Source of the DNA: JAMCRM01 sp041685075
Lineage (GTDB): Bacteria > Acidobacteriota > Terriglobia > Bryobacterales > Bryobacteraceae
NCBI GenBank assembly: GCA_041685075.1
Contig: JAWLGN010000001.1
Location: 1-60,476 of the forward strand
Length of the DNA stretch: 60,476 nt
Reading direction: 5' to 3'
Part shown: piece after piece, positions 1 through 9,227 of the stretch
Layout: every line of letters begins with the position of its first letter
Position numbering within the stretch: the stretch's first letter is position 1
Made by a program: the position numbers and the translations under genes
The notes under the pieces: model-generated
Databases searched by the model: none
What the model was told of the DNA's origin: nothing
Seen by the model: only the letters and a program-made list of their open reading frames with translations

Positions 1-55
1 TGAAAGTTCTGAATACTTCCACTGGAGCCAGCAGCGGATGGCCCTTGTCAAGACC

Positions 56-538
56 CTAATTTACACTCAGGATTTTACGCGGCCGGCGCCTTCGATGTCG
101 CTCAATGAACTCGTGAATCAACAGGACCGCGGCCCTGACATTCACACTGAAGTGACGGTCGATCGTGCCTGCACTGATTTCCTCGATCGTATCTGGCGTC
201 TCGCAATGGGCAGCATTGTTGACAAGAACATCCACTCCGCCAAAAGCGCGCTCGGCGGCATCGAACAGTTGTGTGGGTGCCAACTTGTCATTCAGGTCGG
301 CGGCGACTGCAATCGCACGTCCGCCCCCCGACGTGATCTCCTCTACCAGCCGCTCGGCAGCGGCGGCACCAGGCACCTCGTGGAGCACAGTCGCGCCGAC
401 AGCGTCTGAAGCGTTGGCGAGGTAGTGCACGATGCAATATGCGCCTTGCGCCGCCAGGCGCCGGACGATAGCGGAGCCGATACCCGAGTTCCCGCCCGTA
501 ACAAGAGCCACCCGCCCATTCAGTTGAGGGTCGATCAT
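56..538 (-). pseudogene. Truncated short-chain dehydrogenase/reductase (SDR)
   Basis: This 160-aa frame begins with a Rossmann nucleotide-binding motif (VTGGNSGIGSA near residue 14) and carries the SDR structural motif VLVNNAA near residue 105. It is therefore an NAD(P)-dependent SDR of unknown substrate. Family members are about 250 aa. This frame stops at a TAG (56-58) just before the region where the catalytic Ser and YxxxK should lie. After the TAG the same frame stays open to the window edge. No YxxxK motif is visible in that short extension, so this copy as seen cannot be catalytic. It may be a pseudogene, a point nonsense mutation or an assembly-edge error. It is divergent from the TPR gene that follows. 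Confidence 0.6.
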
Positions 539-672
539 CTCGTCAACCTACCCACAAGTCTAGCCAGACCAGCTTACACTGTCACGGCTGTATCGGCACA
601 GCCTTCTTACTGGAATGCGCGGCGAGCGATTAGCACCGACTTCGGGCGCCTCGCGCTTGATATCATTAGCCA

Positions 673-1436
673 ATGCACATTCGAGCCTCTTGTTCGAGGT
701 TACTCACAGTCGGTTTCATCGGGCTATCTCTGGCGTCCGCGGGATTCGCGATCCAGGACAATGGCGGTCCTCCTCCTGAGTTCCAGCGCGCATACAAGCT
801 GGCTGAAGATAAACGATACGCTGAGGCGCTGGAACTGCTTGATCAGATCCTGAAAAGCGGTGAGAACAGCCGCAACGCGTTGTTCAGTGGCGGCGCCATC
901 GCTATGCTTGCGGGCCAGTTCGAAAGGGCCCGCACATACCTCAACGAACTTAAGAACCTCGAACCGCGCTCCGGGCGAGTCCGAGCTGCGCTGGTGCGTG
1001 CCAGCCAGGCCGTAGGCGATCTGCCTGCCAGAGACGCCGAGAGGGCCGAGTTGATCAGGCTTCGAAACTCGGGAGAGGATCCTGAGCTGAAGACACAGGA
1101 GTACTACTTACGTGATGAATTCAAGGTTGGACCGAGGACTGTTCACGGGTTGGAATTGTTCGAACTGAAAGGCGAGTATGCCTTGCGCTACGCCTTTCTC
1201 GTGTTTCAGCCTGGTCGAGAACAGCCCGAGTCCGCATCTCCTTGGGCTCGTATACGGCTACGAATGCGGTCTGGCAAGCGACGAGGAAACCCAAACCGAA
1301 ACCCGGAGAACGTGTCTTCCACCTCGATGGCTACTTCGATGAGGGCAGGCGGCACGTGACTTTCGGTATGCACTTTCCAGAACCCAGCTATGACGCTGTG
1401 AGAGAAATGGTTGTGAAAATCGTTCAGGAGCAGTAG
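673..1436 (+). pseudogene. Exported TPR protein, frameshifted
   Basis: The N-terminus has a Sec-type signal peptide (hydrophobic stretch at about residues 10-26). Tetratricopeptide-like helices follow at about residues 35-130. The frame starting at 673 continues to 1359, but after about position 1215 its translation becomes low-complexity Arg/Ser/Asn-rich and unlike folded protein. From about 1215 a second frame, ending at 1436, reads a sensible continuation (VRISLGSYTATN... HLDGYFDEGRRHVTFG...) that would complete a C-terminal domain of about 70 residues. One indel between about 1213 and 1230 explains both halves. The intact product would be a periplasmic TPR protein of about 250 aa. A sequencing error cannot be excluded. 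Confidence 0.7.
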
Positions 1437-1639
1437 CCGGAGGCCATTGGCGCGAGCGGCCCGCCGAGTGTGCTTCGTTAAACCGTACGTGCTTGTTTCT
1501 TCGCCACGCCTCGTGGCCGTGTCGGCTACTCGGAAGCAATCTACTAGGGCGTACAGTCGCCTTTGCTGAGACGGGCCGGAGCGGCGTCCGGCAAGAATAC
1601 CACTCGGCCAGCCGCCGCGGAAAGTGCTGCCGCTGGAGC

Positions 1640-2923
1640 TTACTCCCTGCGCCAGACCACCTGGCCTGCCACCACAGTGGCCATCGGGCCACCGCGGAAA
1701 CTGTGGCCATCGAAGGGTGTGTTGCGGCTCTTCGAGAAGGACTGGTTTACGTCGTAGGTCCAGCGGTGTTCGGTGCTGAAGATAGTGACGTCGCCGGGCG
1801 CGCCCGGGGCCAGGGTACCGCGGTCGAGCCCCAGCACGCGCGCGGGACCGGTGGTGAACAGCTCCACCAGCCGTGGCAGCGGCAGCTTGCCCGAGTGCAC
1901 CAGCACCTCCAGCGACAGCCCCAGCGCCGTCTCCAGCCCGATGATGCCGAACGGGCAGCGCTCGAATTCCTGCATCTTTTCACTGCCCGGATGCGGCGCG
2001 TGGTCGGTGGCCACCGCGTCCACCGTGCCGGCCACGATTCCGGAGACCACAGCCGACTGATCGCAGTCAGGGCGCAGCGGCGGCTTCATGCGGTAGTTGC
2101 TGTCGTAGGGCGCCATCTCGGCACAGGTCAGCGAAAAGTGATGCGGCGTGGCTTCGCAGCTCACCTTCACGCCGCGGGAGCGCGCCCAGGCCACCATGGC
2201 CACGGCGTTGTGGGTGGAAATGTGGGCCACGTGATAACGTACGCCGGTGAGTTCGGCCAACAACAGGTCCCGCGCCACCATGACGTCCTCGGCCGCGGCG
2301 GGAATGCCGTGCAGCCCCAGCCGCACCGATTCCGGCCCCTCGTGCATGTCGCCGCCGGCGCTGAGGTTCAGATCTTCGCAGTGGTTGATCAGGGGCAGGT
2401 CGAAGGATCGCGCGTACTCCATGGCGCGCCGCATCACCCGGGAATTCATGACCGGGCGGCCGTCGTCGGAGATGGCCACCGCGCCGGCCCGCTTCATGGC
2501 CCCGATGGCGGCCAGTTCCTCCCCGGCGCTGCCCCGGGTGATGGCGCCGATAGGGAAGACGTTGGTCACGGCGGTCTGGCGCGCGCGCTCCACGATGTAG
2601 CTGGTGACGGTGGGGCTGTCGTTCACCGGCACCGTGTTGGGCATCGCGCAGATGGAAGTGAAGCCCCCGGCGGCGGCGGCGCGCGAGCCGGTCTCGATGG
2701 TCTCGGCATGTTCGATGCCCGGCTCCCGCAAATGAACGTGCATGTCGATGAAGCCGGGCGCCACGATCATGCCGCCGGCATCCAGCGTCTCGGCGCCCGG
2801 GGCGCTCAGGTCCGGGCCGACGCCCGCGATGCGCCCGTCCTCGATCAACACGTCGGCCGCCGCATCCATGCCGGAAGCGGGATCGATCACCCGGCCGTTC
2901 TTGATCAGCAGTTTCGCCATCAT
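1640..2923 (-). CDS. pyrC: Dihydroorotase
   Basis: A 427-aa class I dihydroorotase, a zinc amidohydrolase interconverting carbamoyl-aspartate and dihydroorotate in pyrimidine synthesis. The metal-binding HxH sits in DMHVHLREPG at about residues 61-70. Further motifs are NHCEDL, HVAHIST and the late ATDHAPHP metal/proton site. Length and domain order match complete enzymes. The start ATG overlaps the pyrB stop by four bases (ATGA), so the two are probably translationally coupled. It is the last gene of a pyrR-pyrB-pyrC operon. Confidence 0.97.
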   Translation of the reverse strand: MMAKLLIKNGRVIDPASGMDAAADVLIEDGRIAGVGPDLSAPGAETLDAGGMIVAPGFIDMHVHLREPGIEHAETIETGSRAAAAGGFTSICAMPNTVPVNDSPTVTSYIVERARQTAVTNVFPIGAITRGSAGEELAAIGAMKRAGAVAISDDGRPVMNSRVMRRAMEYARSFDLPLINHCEDLNLSAGGDMHEGPESVRLGLHGIPAAAEDVMVARDLLLAELTGVRYHVAHISTHNAVAMVAWARSRGVKVSCEATPHHFSLTCAEMAPYDSNYRMKPPLRPDCDQSAVVSGIVAGTVDAVATDHAPHPGSEKMQEFERCPFGIIGLETALGLSLEVLVHSGKLPLPRLVELFTTGPARVLGLDRGTLAPGAPGDVTIFSTEHRWTYDVNQSFSKSRNTPFDGHSFRGGPMATVVAGQVVWRRE

Positions 2924-3828
2924 CCGATCACCCGTTCAAGCACCGCCATGCGGACGGCGACGCCGTTTTCCACCTGGTTGAGAATCACCGAACGCTGTGA
3001 ATCGGCCACCTCGCTGGACAGCTCCCGGCCGCGATTGATGGGGCCGGGATGCATCACCATGGCTTCCGGCTTGGCCAGTTCCAGGTGCTCCAGTTGCAGC
3101 CCGTAGAACTGAAAGTACTCGGCAGCCGGGAACGTGGTCTCGTGCTGGCGCTCGAGCTGCACCCGCAGCATCATGATGACGTCCGCGTCGCGGATGGCTT
3201 CCCGGATATCGGTCGTGATGCTCACGCCGGGCGCCATGCCGCTCAACTCCTGGGGCACCAGCGGAGCCGGGCCGCAGAGCACGATGTCCACCCCGAATTT
3301 CGACAGCAGATGGATGTTCGACCGTGCCACGCGGCTGTGGGCGATATCCCCGATGATGGCCACGCGCAACCCTTCAAGCGAGGGCCGGTGGTCCAGGATG
3401 GTGCGCGCATCGAGCAGCGCCTGGGTGGGGTGCTCGTGGGTGCCGTCGCCCGCGTTGATGATGGGCATGGTCAGGTGGCGCGCCAGAAAATGCGGCGCAC
3501 CCGATGCCGCGTGCCGCATCACGATGGCGTTCGGTCGCATGGCCGCCAGGGTGTTCAGGGTGTCTACCAGGGACTCGCCCTTCGACACGCTGGAGCCCTG
3601 GGCGGTAATGGAAACGGCGTCCGCTCCCAGGCGCTTGGCGGCGATCTCGAAACTCGTGCGGGTGCGCGTGGAGGCCTCATAAAAGAGGTTCACGATCATT
3701 TTGCCCCGCAGCGTATCCAGCTTCTTCAACGGCTGGGCTTGCACGGGCTGAAAGTCTTTCGCCCGCGCCAGAATGGCCTCGATTTCGCTCCGTTCGAGGC
3801 CCTCGATTCCAAGCAGTCCGGCTGCCAT
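2920..3828 (-). CDS. pyrB: Aspartate carbamoyltransferase catalytic subunit
   Basis: A 302-aa cytoplasmic enzyme joining carbamoyl phosphate and aspartate. The carbamoyl-phosphate site STRTRTSFE lies at about residues 53-61. HPTQALLD is near residue 135 and HPGPINRG near residue 260, as in all aspartate transcarbamoylases. No regulatory pyrI gene is present. It starts three bases after the pyrR stop and overlaps pyrC by four bases. Confidence 0.97.
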   Translation of the reverse strand: MAAGLLGIEGLERSEIEAILARAKDFQPVQAQPLKKLDTLRGKMIVNLFYEASTRTRTSFEIAAKRLGADAVSITAQGSSVSKGESLVDTLNTLAAMRPNAIVMRHAASGAPHFLARHLTMPIINAGDGTHEHPTQALLDARTILDHRPSLEGLRVAIIGDIAHSRVARSNIHLLSKFGVDIVLCGPAPLVPQELSGMAPGVSITTDIREAIRDADVIMMLRVQLERQHETTFPAAEYFQFYGLQLEHLELAKPEAMVMHPGPINRGRELSSEVADSQRSVILNQVENGVAVRMAVLERVIG

Positions 3829-3831
3829 GGT

Positions 3832-4395
3832 TTATGCTGCCTCGGCTGAATTTGCTTCCACCAGGAGCACGCGTTCGGTATCGTCGATCTCCTGGAGCTT
3901 CACTTCCACCATCTCGCTCGCGGCGGTCTGGACCGTGCGGCCGACGAAGCTCGCCTCGATGGGCAGCTCGCGGTGGCCGCGGTCAATCAGCACCAGCAGG
4001 CGCACGCGCGCGGGCCGGCCATGGTCGAACAGCGCGTCCAGGGCTGCGCGCACGGTGCGGCCCGTGTAGAGCACATCGTCTACCAGGACGATGTCCTTAT
4101 CCTTGACGGAGAAGGGAATGTCGGTGCCGCTCACCACCGGCTGGGTATCGATGGTGGTGAGGTCGTCGCGATACAACCTGATGTCCAGGCTTCCCACCGG
4201 AATGCGGCGCTGTTCGAGCGGTGCGATTTTTTCCGCCAGCCGCGCGGCCAGGGGCGTGCCCCTGCGCCGGATCCCGATGAAGGCCAGGCGGTCGAGGTCG
4301 CCGGTTTTCTCGAGCACTTCGTGAGCCAGCCGCACGAGCGTGCGGTCGATCTCCGAGGCGCTCATCAACTGCCGCGTTTCACGGGTCAGGGCCAT
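3832..4395 (-). CDS. pyrR: PyrR bifunctional regulator / uracil phosphoribosyltransferase
   Basis: A 187-aa type I phosphoribosyltransferase-fold protein. The PRPP-binding loop VLVDDVLYTGRT is at about residues 100-111. In Bacillus PyrR binds pyr mRNA when UMP is high and causes attenuation, and it has weak UPRTase activity. It is the first pyr gene. Only 31 bases separate it from the upstream same-strand gene, and I see no PyrR binding loop or terminator/antiterminator there. The control mode in this organism is therefore open. Confidence 0.93.
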   Translation of the reverse strand: MALTRETRQLMSASEIDRTLVRLAHEVLEKTGDLDRLAFIGIRRRGTPLAARLAEKIAPLEQRRIPVGSLDIRLYRDDLTTIDTQPVVSGTDIPFSVKDKDIVLVDDVLYTGRTVRAALDALFDHGRPARVRLLVLIDRGHRELPIEASFVGRTVQTAASEMVEVKLQEIDDTERVLLVEANSAEAA

Positions 4396-4426
4396 AGGCT
4401 ATCCAGCAGATTAGCAGATAGGCGCT

Positions 4427-5602
4427 CTAGGGGCATCGGCGTGCATCGAGGAGGCCCTTCTTTTCTTCCAGCAGCCAGCAGCCGGCGCTTTCGGCCTTGC
4501 CCAGGTTGGCGCCGTTCCAGTTCAGCGCTGCGCCTACCCACTCGGCCGGGATCTCCAGCCGCATGGAGGCGATTGCGCGGCTGAGTATCTGGATTTCCTG
4601 GAGTTCCGGCAGGTAGCGGCCCTGCACCCGCGCGGTGACCACTTCCGCGCGCGGGGGCACGGTGATGCGGGTCTCGCGCCGCAGGCGCTGGTTGCCGCGC
4701 TGGATCATCACCGCCACCGGTTTCTCTTCGGTTATGGAATCCATTAGCTCGATATAGGCGGCGGCGTCGCGCACGGGCTTGCCCGCGATGGCCACGATGC
4801 GGTCCTTCAACTCGAGCGGCCCTTTATACCCGGGCGGCAGCCAATTCACCAGTACGCCCGGACCCCGGTCGTTGGGATCGAAGCCGAAGCCGCCGAGGGC
4901 GAGTTGCGCGCCGGTGCCCACGGGCGGCACGCGCGTGGAGGCCAGGGCGTCGTTACGCGCCGCGGCGTTGAAGGCAGTGATGGTGATCCAGTAACAGCGC
5001 GAAAAGTTGGTGGCGCCGGTTTCGCAGTCGGCCGTCGCGGGGTGGGGGTCGCGCCGGCGCGCCGCCAGCCACTGGAAGATCATGTTGGCGTCGGCTGTCT
5101 CTTCGAGGCGGAAGTCCAGGTTATAGCCGGCCTGTTGCATGCGGCGGGCCAGCGGCTGGTCTTCCTTGTTTCCCGAAATCCAGAGCACCGGGAGGTTGGT
5201 GGTATTGGCCCCGAAGAGGCGGTTGGAATCCACCGCGGGGCGCGCGGTGCCCCCCAGGGCCACGGCCGCGGCCCACAGGTCCGGCACGCGCGAGGCCACG
5301 TAGAAGACCGCCGCGGCGCCGCCGCCCTGTCCGGCCAGGTAGACGCGGTGCGGGTCGAATGGCGCGCGACTGCGCTCTTCGGCCAGGCGTTTCTCCAGCG
5401 CCAGAATGCGCTCGTCCAGGGGCGCGTCCTGCATGTTGGCCCACGGCGCCAGGAAGCGCCAGCCGGCCGCGGTGGACCACTGCTCCCACAGCTTCGCGTC
5501 GCCATCGAGCAGCACCACGAGCGGGCCTTCCGCGCCCGCAACCGGGGTGGCCAGCGCAGCGGCCAGCACGAGGCAGGCCCACCTAGCGGCGCAACCGCCC
5601 AC
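4427..5602 (-). CDS. Exported PDZ-like protein with an alpha/beta-hydrolase-like N-terminal half
   Basis: A protein of about 391 aa if it starts at the GTG at 5602. That start is chosen because residues before it are Arg-rich noise, while from it a Sec signal peptide (ACLVLAAALATPVAGA) appears. The N-terminal half (about residues 25-200) has the feel of an alpha/beta-hydrolase fold (LVVLLDGD; VYLAGQGGGAAAVFY, a GxGxG-like elbow lacking the nucleophile Ser; LPVLWISGNKEDQP). It may be non-catalytic. The C-terminal half (about 240-350) reads like a PDZ domain (LNWLPPGYKGPLELKDRIVAI-type loop). It overlaps the previous gene by 20 bases and precedes pyrR by 31 bases. Function unknown. Confidence 0.7.
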   Translation of the reverse strand: MGGCAARWACLVLAAALATPVAGAEGPLVVLLDGDAKLWEQWSTAAGWRFLAPWANMQDAPLDERILALEKRLAEERSRAPFDPHRVYLAGQGGGAAAVFYVASRVPDLWAAAVALGGTARPAVDSNRLFGANTTNLPVLWISGNKEDQPLARRMQQAGYNLDFRLEETADANMIFQWLAARRRDPHPATADCETGATNFSRCYWITITAFNAAARNDALASTRVPPVGTGAQLALGGFGFDPNDRGPGVLVNWLPPGYKGPLELKDRIVAIAGKPVRDAAAYIELMDSITEEKPVAVMIQRGNQRLRRETRITVPPRAEVVTARVQGRYLPELQEIQILSRAIASMRLEIPAEWVGAALNWNGANLGKAESAGCWLLEEKKGLLDARRCP

Positions 5603-5888
5603 GAATTCGTTTCGCCAGCTTCTCAATTTCCTCGGTCTTCTTGATGCTGCCGATGGACAGGACGTGGCGGCCGTTCTTCTCCAGTTCGTCGCGCAACGCC
5701 TGCGACAACTCCACCAGCTCCGCGGCGTCACGCAGGGTTTTCTCGTGCTCGGCCTTGAGAATCTCTTCGCTTTGCAACTTACCGCTGGGCAGGCGGACGG
5801 GTTTTTCCCGGTCGCTCCGCTGGCCGATACCGGCCGGCGCCAGCGCCATCGCCAGCAGCACGAGAGAAAGCCGTACTGCTTGTTTCAC
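5583..5888 (-). CDS. Small exported helical protein of unknown function
   Basis: A 101-aa protein starting at the GTG at 5888. A longer frame upstream exists but lacks a signal peptide and looks non-coding. Residues 1-22 form a Sec signal peptide. The mature part is charged and helical (LPSGKLQSEEILKAEHEKTLRDA..., ending IEKLAKRIRGRLRR), probably coiled coil. From memory, similar small proteins recur in Solibacter-type genomes with no assigned role. Its stop lies inside the start of the next gene, so the two are probably co-expressed in the periplasm. Confidence 0.65.
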   Translation of the reverse strand: MKQAVRLSLVLLAMALAPAGIGQRSDREKPVRLPSGKLQSEEILKAEHEKTLRDAAELVELSQALRDELEKNGRHVLSIGSIKKTEEIEKLAKRIRGRLRR

Positions 5889-5947
5889 CTTGAAATTATG
5901 ATAGCAACCCGGACGGACGCGCCAGCAGCCGCTCCCCGGCCGGCGAT

Positions 5948-6061
5948 CATCATCCCGGATGAACGCGCCAGCGAGGTCGACAGGCGACCGAGAACGGCCC
6001 GCCCCGGCGCTGGGAAACATCATTGCGCATGAATGCGCCCGCGAGCGTTAGACAGGCGACA
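5948..6061. repeat. Imperfect direct repeat, two units about 70 bp apart
   Basis: Two related units of about 42-44 bp lie at 5948-5989 and 6018-6061. Both read CATCAT...GGATGAA/GCATGAA...GCGCC...GCGAG...GACAGGCGAC, with scattered substitutions. A short related piece (GACGCGCCAGC) occurs just upstream near 5912. The repeat occupies the gap between the divergent 101-aa gene and the HlyD-like gene, and no ORF explains it. Confidence 0.55.
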
Positions 6062-6130
6062 TAGCGAAATAGACGGGTTCGCAGTCAATGCGCTATCGTA
6101 GTAGTTCGTTCCACTAGCAAGCGCCACGTC

Positions 6131-7516
6131 ATGCCTACACCCAGTTCACTTCGGGCCCCGGCGCCGGCTCCGGAGCCCGGCCCAAGCCCAGTCCGCTCGC
6201 GGCCGCTGAAGCCGCCTCCGGAGAAATCCCGAAGCGTATGGTGGTGGGGTTCCGCCATCGTGCTCATCATCATGGCGGCCGTTGTATGGTGGCAGCGCCA
6301 CGCCCTTATGCCCTCGGCCATGAAGGGTCCCGCCGGTCCGGGCTTCCGCACCACCTCCGCCCGCGCCGGGAGCCTGGAAAAAGGCCTGCGAGTGGCCGGC
6401 GTGACCGCCGCCGAGAATTTCGCCGTGCTGCGGGCGCCTCGCCTCCGCGGCCGGCGCACCGGGCGCAGCGCCATGGAGTTCAGTCTCACGATCGAACGCT
6501 TGGCCCCCGCGGGCAAATTTGTCCGGGCCGGCGAAGTAGTGGCGGAGTTCGACCGCCAGTACATGCAGTTGCGGCTGGACGACTACCTGGCCCGTGTGGA
6601 GCAGGAAGGCCGCGACGTTTCGCGGCTGAAGGCCAACCTGGCGGTCAGGCGCGCGGCCCACACCCAGCTTGTGATTCGCGCGCGGGGCGAAATGGAAAAG
6701 GCCGAGTTGGACCTCAAAAAGATCCCCATCCTCTCCGACAACGAGGCCGAACGGTACCGCCTGAACTACGGCGAGGCCGTCGAGAATTACAAGGAGGTGC
6801 GCAGCCGCACTCCGTTCGTGGAGGTCTCCGAGGGTGCCGCCGTACGCCGCGCGGAGCTGAACTACAAGGAGGCCGAACTCGAGTTGGCCCGCGCGCAGCG
6901 GCACGTGGATCAACTCGTAGCCCGCGCTCCCATCGACGGTATGGTGGTGATGCTCACGCTGCGCCGCAGCGGCGAACGAGCGCAGATCCGTGAGGGCGAC
7001 CAGATCGGCTCCGGCCAGCCGTACATGCACATCGTGGACGTGCGGGAGATGGTGATCAACGCCGACGTCAACCAGGTGGACGCCCAGCACGTGAAATTGG
7101 GGATGGAAGCGAGCGTGCGCTTCGACGCCTATCCCGATCTCGAGCTTCCCGCGCGCGTCATTGCAGTGGGCGCTTTCGCCAACCAGACCGGCTGGCGCGG
7201 CAGCTACGTGCGCAACGTCCCCATCCGCCTCAAGTTAGAGCGCACGGACCCGCGCGTAATCCCGGATCTTTCGGTGAGCGCCGACCTGGTGCTTCAGAAA
7301 GCCGAGGACGCGATCATCGTTCCGCGCGAAGCGGTCTTTGGCGACGGCGATGAGCAGTATGCCATGGTTCGCGAAGGTCCCGGCTCCTGGCAGAAGCGGC
7401 CGCTGGAAATTGTGCTGGAGAACAACGTGGAAGTCGCGGTGGCCTCCGGCGTTCAGGCCGGTGATGTTCTGGCCGCTGAATGGCCTGGCGAGAACCCCGA
7501 GGTCCTGACGAACTAA
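6131..7516 (+). CDS. HlyD/MacA-type membrane fusion (efflux adaptor) protein
   Basis: A 461-aa adaptor with a Pro-rich cytoplasmic N-terminus, one membrane span at about residues 36-54, a lipoyl/barrel-sandwich half-motif (GKFVRAGEVVAEFD near 130) and a helical hairpin (about 150-270). The second half-motif (ARAPIDGMVV near 285) and a beta-barrel region (SVRFDAYPDLELPARVIAVG) follow. In tripartite systems such proteins bridge an inner-membrane ABC or RND pump and an outer-membrane channel. No pump or TolC gene lies next to it, which is unusual. Its partner must be elsewhere. Confidence 0.88.
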   Translation: MPTPSSLRAPAPAPEPGPSPVRSRPLKPPPEKSRSVWWWGSAIVLIIMAAVVWWQRHALMPSAMKGPAGPGFRTTSARAGSLEKGLRVAGVTAAENFAVLRAPRLRGRRTGRSAMEFSLTIERLAPAGKFVRAGEVVAEFDRQYMQLRLDDYLARVEQEGRDVSRLKANLAVRRAAHTQLVIRARGEMEKAELDLKKIPILSDNEAERYRLNYGEAVENYKEVRSRTPFVEVSEGAAVRRAELNYKEAELELARAQRHVDQLVARAPIDGMVVMLTLRRSGERAQIREGDQIGSGQPYMHIVDVREMVINADVNQVDAQHVKLGMEASVRFDAYPDLELPARVIAVGAFANQTGWRGSYVRNVPIRLKLERTDPRVIPDLSVSADLVLQKAEDAIIVPREAVFGDGDEQYAMVREGPGSWQKRPLEIVLENNVEVAVASGVQAGDVLAAEWPGENPEVLTN

Positions 7517-7553
7517 GCGCCGGGCACGCAAATCGGGCGCGCCTGCCCGCTCC

Positions 7554-8501
7554 TCAGTTGTCCGCCTGATCCGCCGCCCTCTGTGATTTCGCGGGCAGGC
7601 TGGAAAGGAGGGTCATGCCCTTCCCGGTCTGCCGCAACACTCCGAACTGTCCGACCGCCCAGAGGGTGTCGCCCACCGGCAGCACCTGGTGGATGAAGAT
7701 GCTGTCTTCCACCCGGACGAAGTTCCAGCTTTCACCGCCGTCATCGCTCGTCAGGAGGCCGTTATCGCTGCCGATCCATCCGCGGCCGGCGGTGTCGAAG
7801 ACGATCGACCGCAGCCAGGCTTGCACGGGGCTTTGCTGCTGTTTCCAGGTGACCCCGCCATCGTCGCTCTTGAGGATCAGCCCGCCGAAGCCGACCATCC
7901 ATCCATGTTGCGCATCGCGAAAATAGACGGCATCGAGCGACCAGAGCGTCTCGGAAGTGCGCACCCGCTCCCAGGTGCGGCCGCCGTCGGTGGTGCGCAG
8001 GATGGCCCCCACCCATCCGACCGCCCATCCATGCTGCGGATCGACGAAATAGATGCTCTCCAGGCCCTGCTGGATGCCGCTGTCCTGCCGTTGCCAGGTC
8101 TTGCCGCCATCCGGTGAGTGCAGGATTGCGCCCGACCATCCGGCAATCCAGCCCAGCTCGCCCACGAAGTGAATGGAAGTGAAGTTCTCGCCGGCCGGCG
8201 TTTCGACCTTGCGCCAGGATTCGCCGCCATCCGTGGTCGCCAGCAGGGTTCCGCCGTCGCCGGCGATGAAACCGCGCCGCGCATCGAGCATCGCCACGGC
8301 GCGCAGAGTCGCATCGCCCGGCACGCGCCTGACTTGCCAGGTGGCTCCCCGGTCCGGCGAAACGAATAGTTCACCTTGATCGCACAGCAGCCAGACGTGG
8401 GAATCTATGGCCGCGGCACGTTGGATGGAACAGGGCGCGTCGGCCCATAGGGCGCCCGCCTGCCAAGCCAGGCAGAGCAGAGCAACGAACACGTTTCGCA
8501 T
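7554..8501 (-). CDS. Exported YCF48/BNR-type beta-propeller protein
   Basis: A 315-aa protein starting at the second Met (8501), which directly precedes a Sec signal peptide (MRNVFVALLCLAWQAGALWA). The body consists of recurring propeller blades with DGGxTW / GWxVGxxGxIxxTxDGG signatures, at least five, for example TTDGGESWRK, SPDGGKTWQR and TTDGGRTWER. In plants and cyanobacteria Ycf48 assists photosystem II assembly. In non-phototrophs such propellers are secreted proteins of unknown or binding function. It is monocistronic, with a divergent gene upstream. Confidence 0.85.
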   Translation of the reverse strand: MRNVFVALLCLAWQAGALWADAPCSIQRAAAIDSHVWLLCDQGELFVSPDRGATWQVRRVPGDATLRAVAMLDARRGFIAGDGGTLLATTDGGESWRKVETPAGENFTSIHFVGELGWIAGWSGAILHSPDGGKTWQRQDSGIQQGLESIYFVDPQHGWAVGWVGAILRTTDGGRTWERVRTSETLWSLDAVYFRDAQHGWMVGFGGLILKSDDGGVTWKQQQSPVQAWLRSIVFDTAGRGWIGSDNGLLTSDDGGESWNFVRVEDSIFIHQVLPVGDTLWAVGQFGVLRQTGKGMTLLSSLPAKSQRAADQADN

Positions 8502-8932
8502 TCTCCGATCGGCCTCCATGGGCGCCGCCGGCGCGAAAAGCGGTCCCCGCCGGAAGCGCGCCGCTCAATCGATCTTCAACTCGACGATCTTCGGCCGGCC
8601 TGCCCGCGCCTCGGAGGGTCTCGGGGCTCCCGGCCTCAATTTCATACCTATTAATGGCGCGGTAGCTCTTTCGATGGTTTCTTGCGCGTTTTCTTTTAGG
8701 CGCCGGACCGCGCCGGCGGCTCAGTGGTTGGGTTGTTGTCCGGCGAGACCGTGCTGAAAAAAGCCGGTTCTCTGGCCGAACCGATCTTAGTCTAACAAAG
8801 CCACCAATTTAGTGTCAATAAAGAAGGTAGATAATATGAGTGTGGCAAGCTCAAATAGGATGCAACCCAGATGGCATGCGCGCCGTCCCAAGCTGCGAAC
8901 GGCGTTTGACTTCTTCGAAAGAGGTTCCGATT
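8502..8932. other. Intergenic region between divergent genes
   Basis: About 430 bases between the propeller gene (minus) and the small CxxC gene (plus). I see no convincing coding frame. A small inverted repeat CGGTTC/GAACCG (8765-8770, 8778-8783) and an A/T-rich stretch with a -10-like GATAAT (8830-8835) are present. The region probably holds promoters for both flanking genes, but no clear -35 could be matched. Confidence 0.5.
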
Positions 8933-9172
8933 ATGCTGCGTAAACTCTTGAAGTGGTTCGATATGCTGGAAGAGGCTTGGTGCCGTATGGCGCATCCCGA
9001 CGTTACCTGGCCGGTGCAGGGCAAGTATCGCTGCCAGACTTGTCTGCGCGAGTACGGCGTTGATTGGGAAGCTGTGCCGGCTGTCGGGGAATTGCAGGCA
9101 GCCACCGCTCCCGGCCGTTCGCAGGCGGGCCACGTCGGCCTGCCGCGCCTGATGCCCCCGGCGCGGGCGTAG
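8933..9172 (+). CDS. Small CxxC protein of unknown function
   Basis: A 79-aa protein starting at the ATG at 8933, preceded by an AAAGAGG Shine-Dalgarno (about 8918-8924). A longer upstream frame lacks a good start. The N-terminal part is amphipathic (MLRKLLKWFDMLEEAWCRM) and is followed by YRCQTCLREYGVDW, a single CxxC. I have seen similar short proteins in Solibacter-type genomes without a known role. A single CxxC plus Cys could bind metal in a dimer, but this is a guess. It ends just before homoserine dehydrogenase. Confidence 0.6.
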   Translation: MLRKLLKWFDMLEEAWCRMAHPDVTWPVQGKYRCQTCLREYGVDWEAVPAVGELQAATAPGRSQAGHVGLPRLMPPARA

Positions 9173-9227
9173 TGGCTTGATGGCGGTCGATAGCGGCCAC
9201 TCCGCGCGGGATGCCATAATGTCACTT

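Noticed and set aside
5889..6023. N-terminal extension of the 101-aa protein
   Set aside because: It has no signal peptide and crosses the direct repeat. The GTG at 5888 restores a signal peptide.
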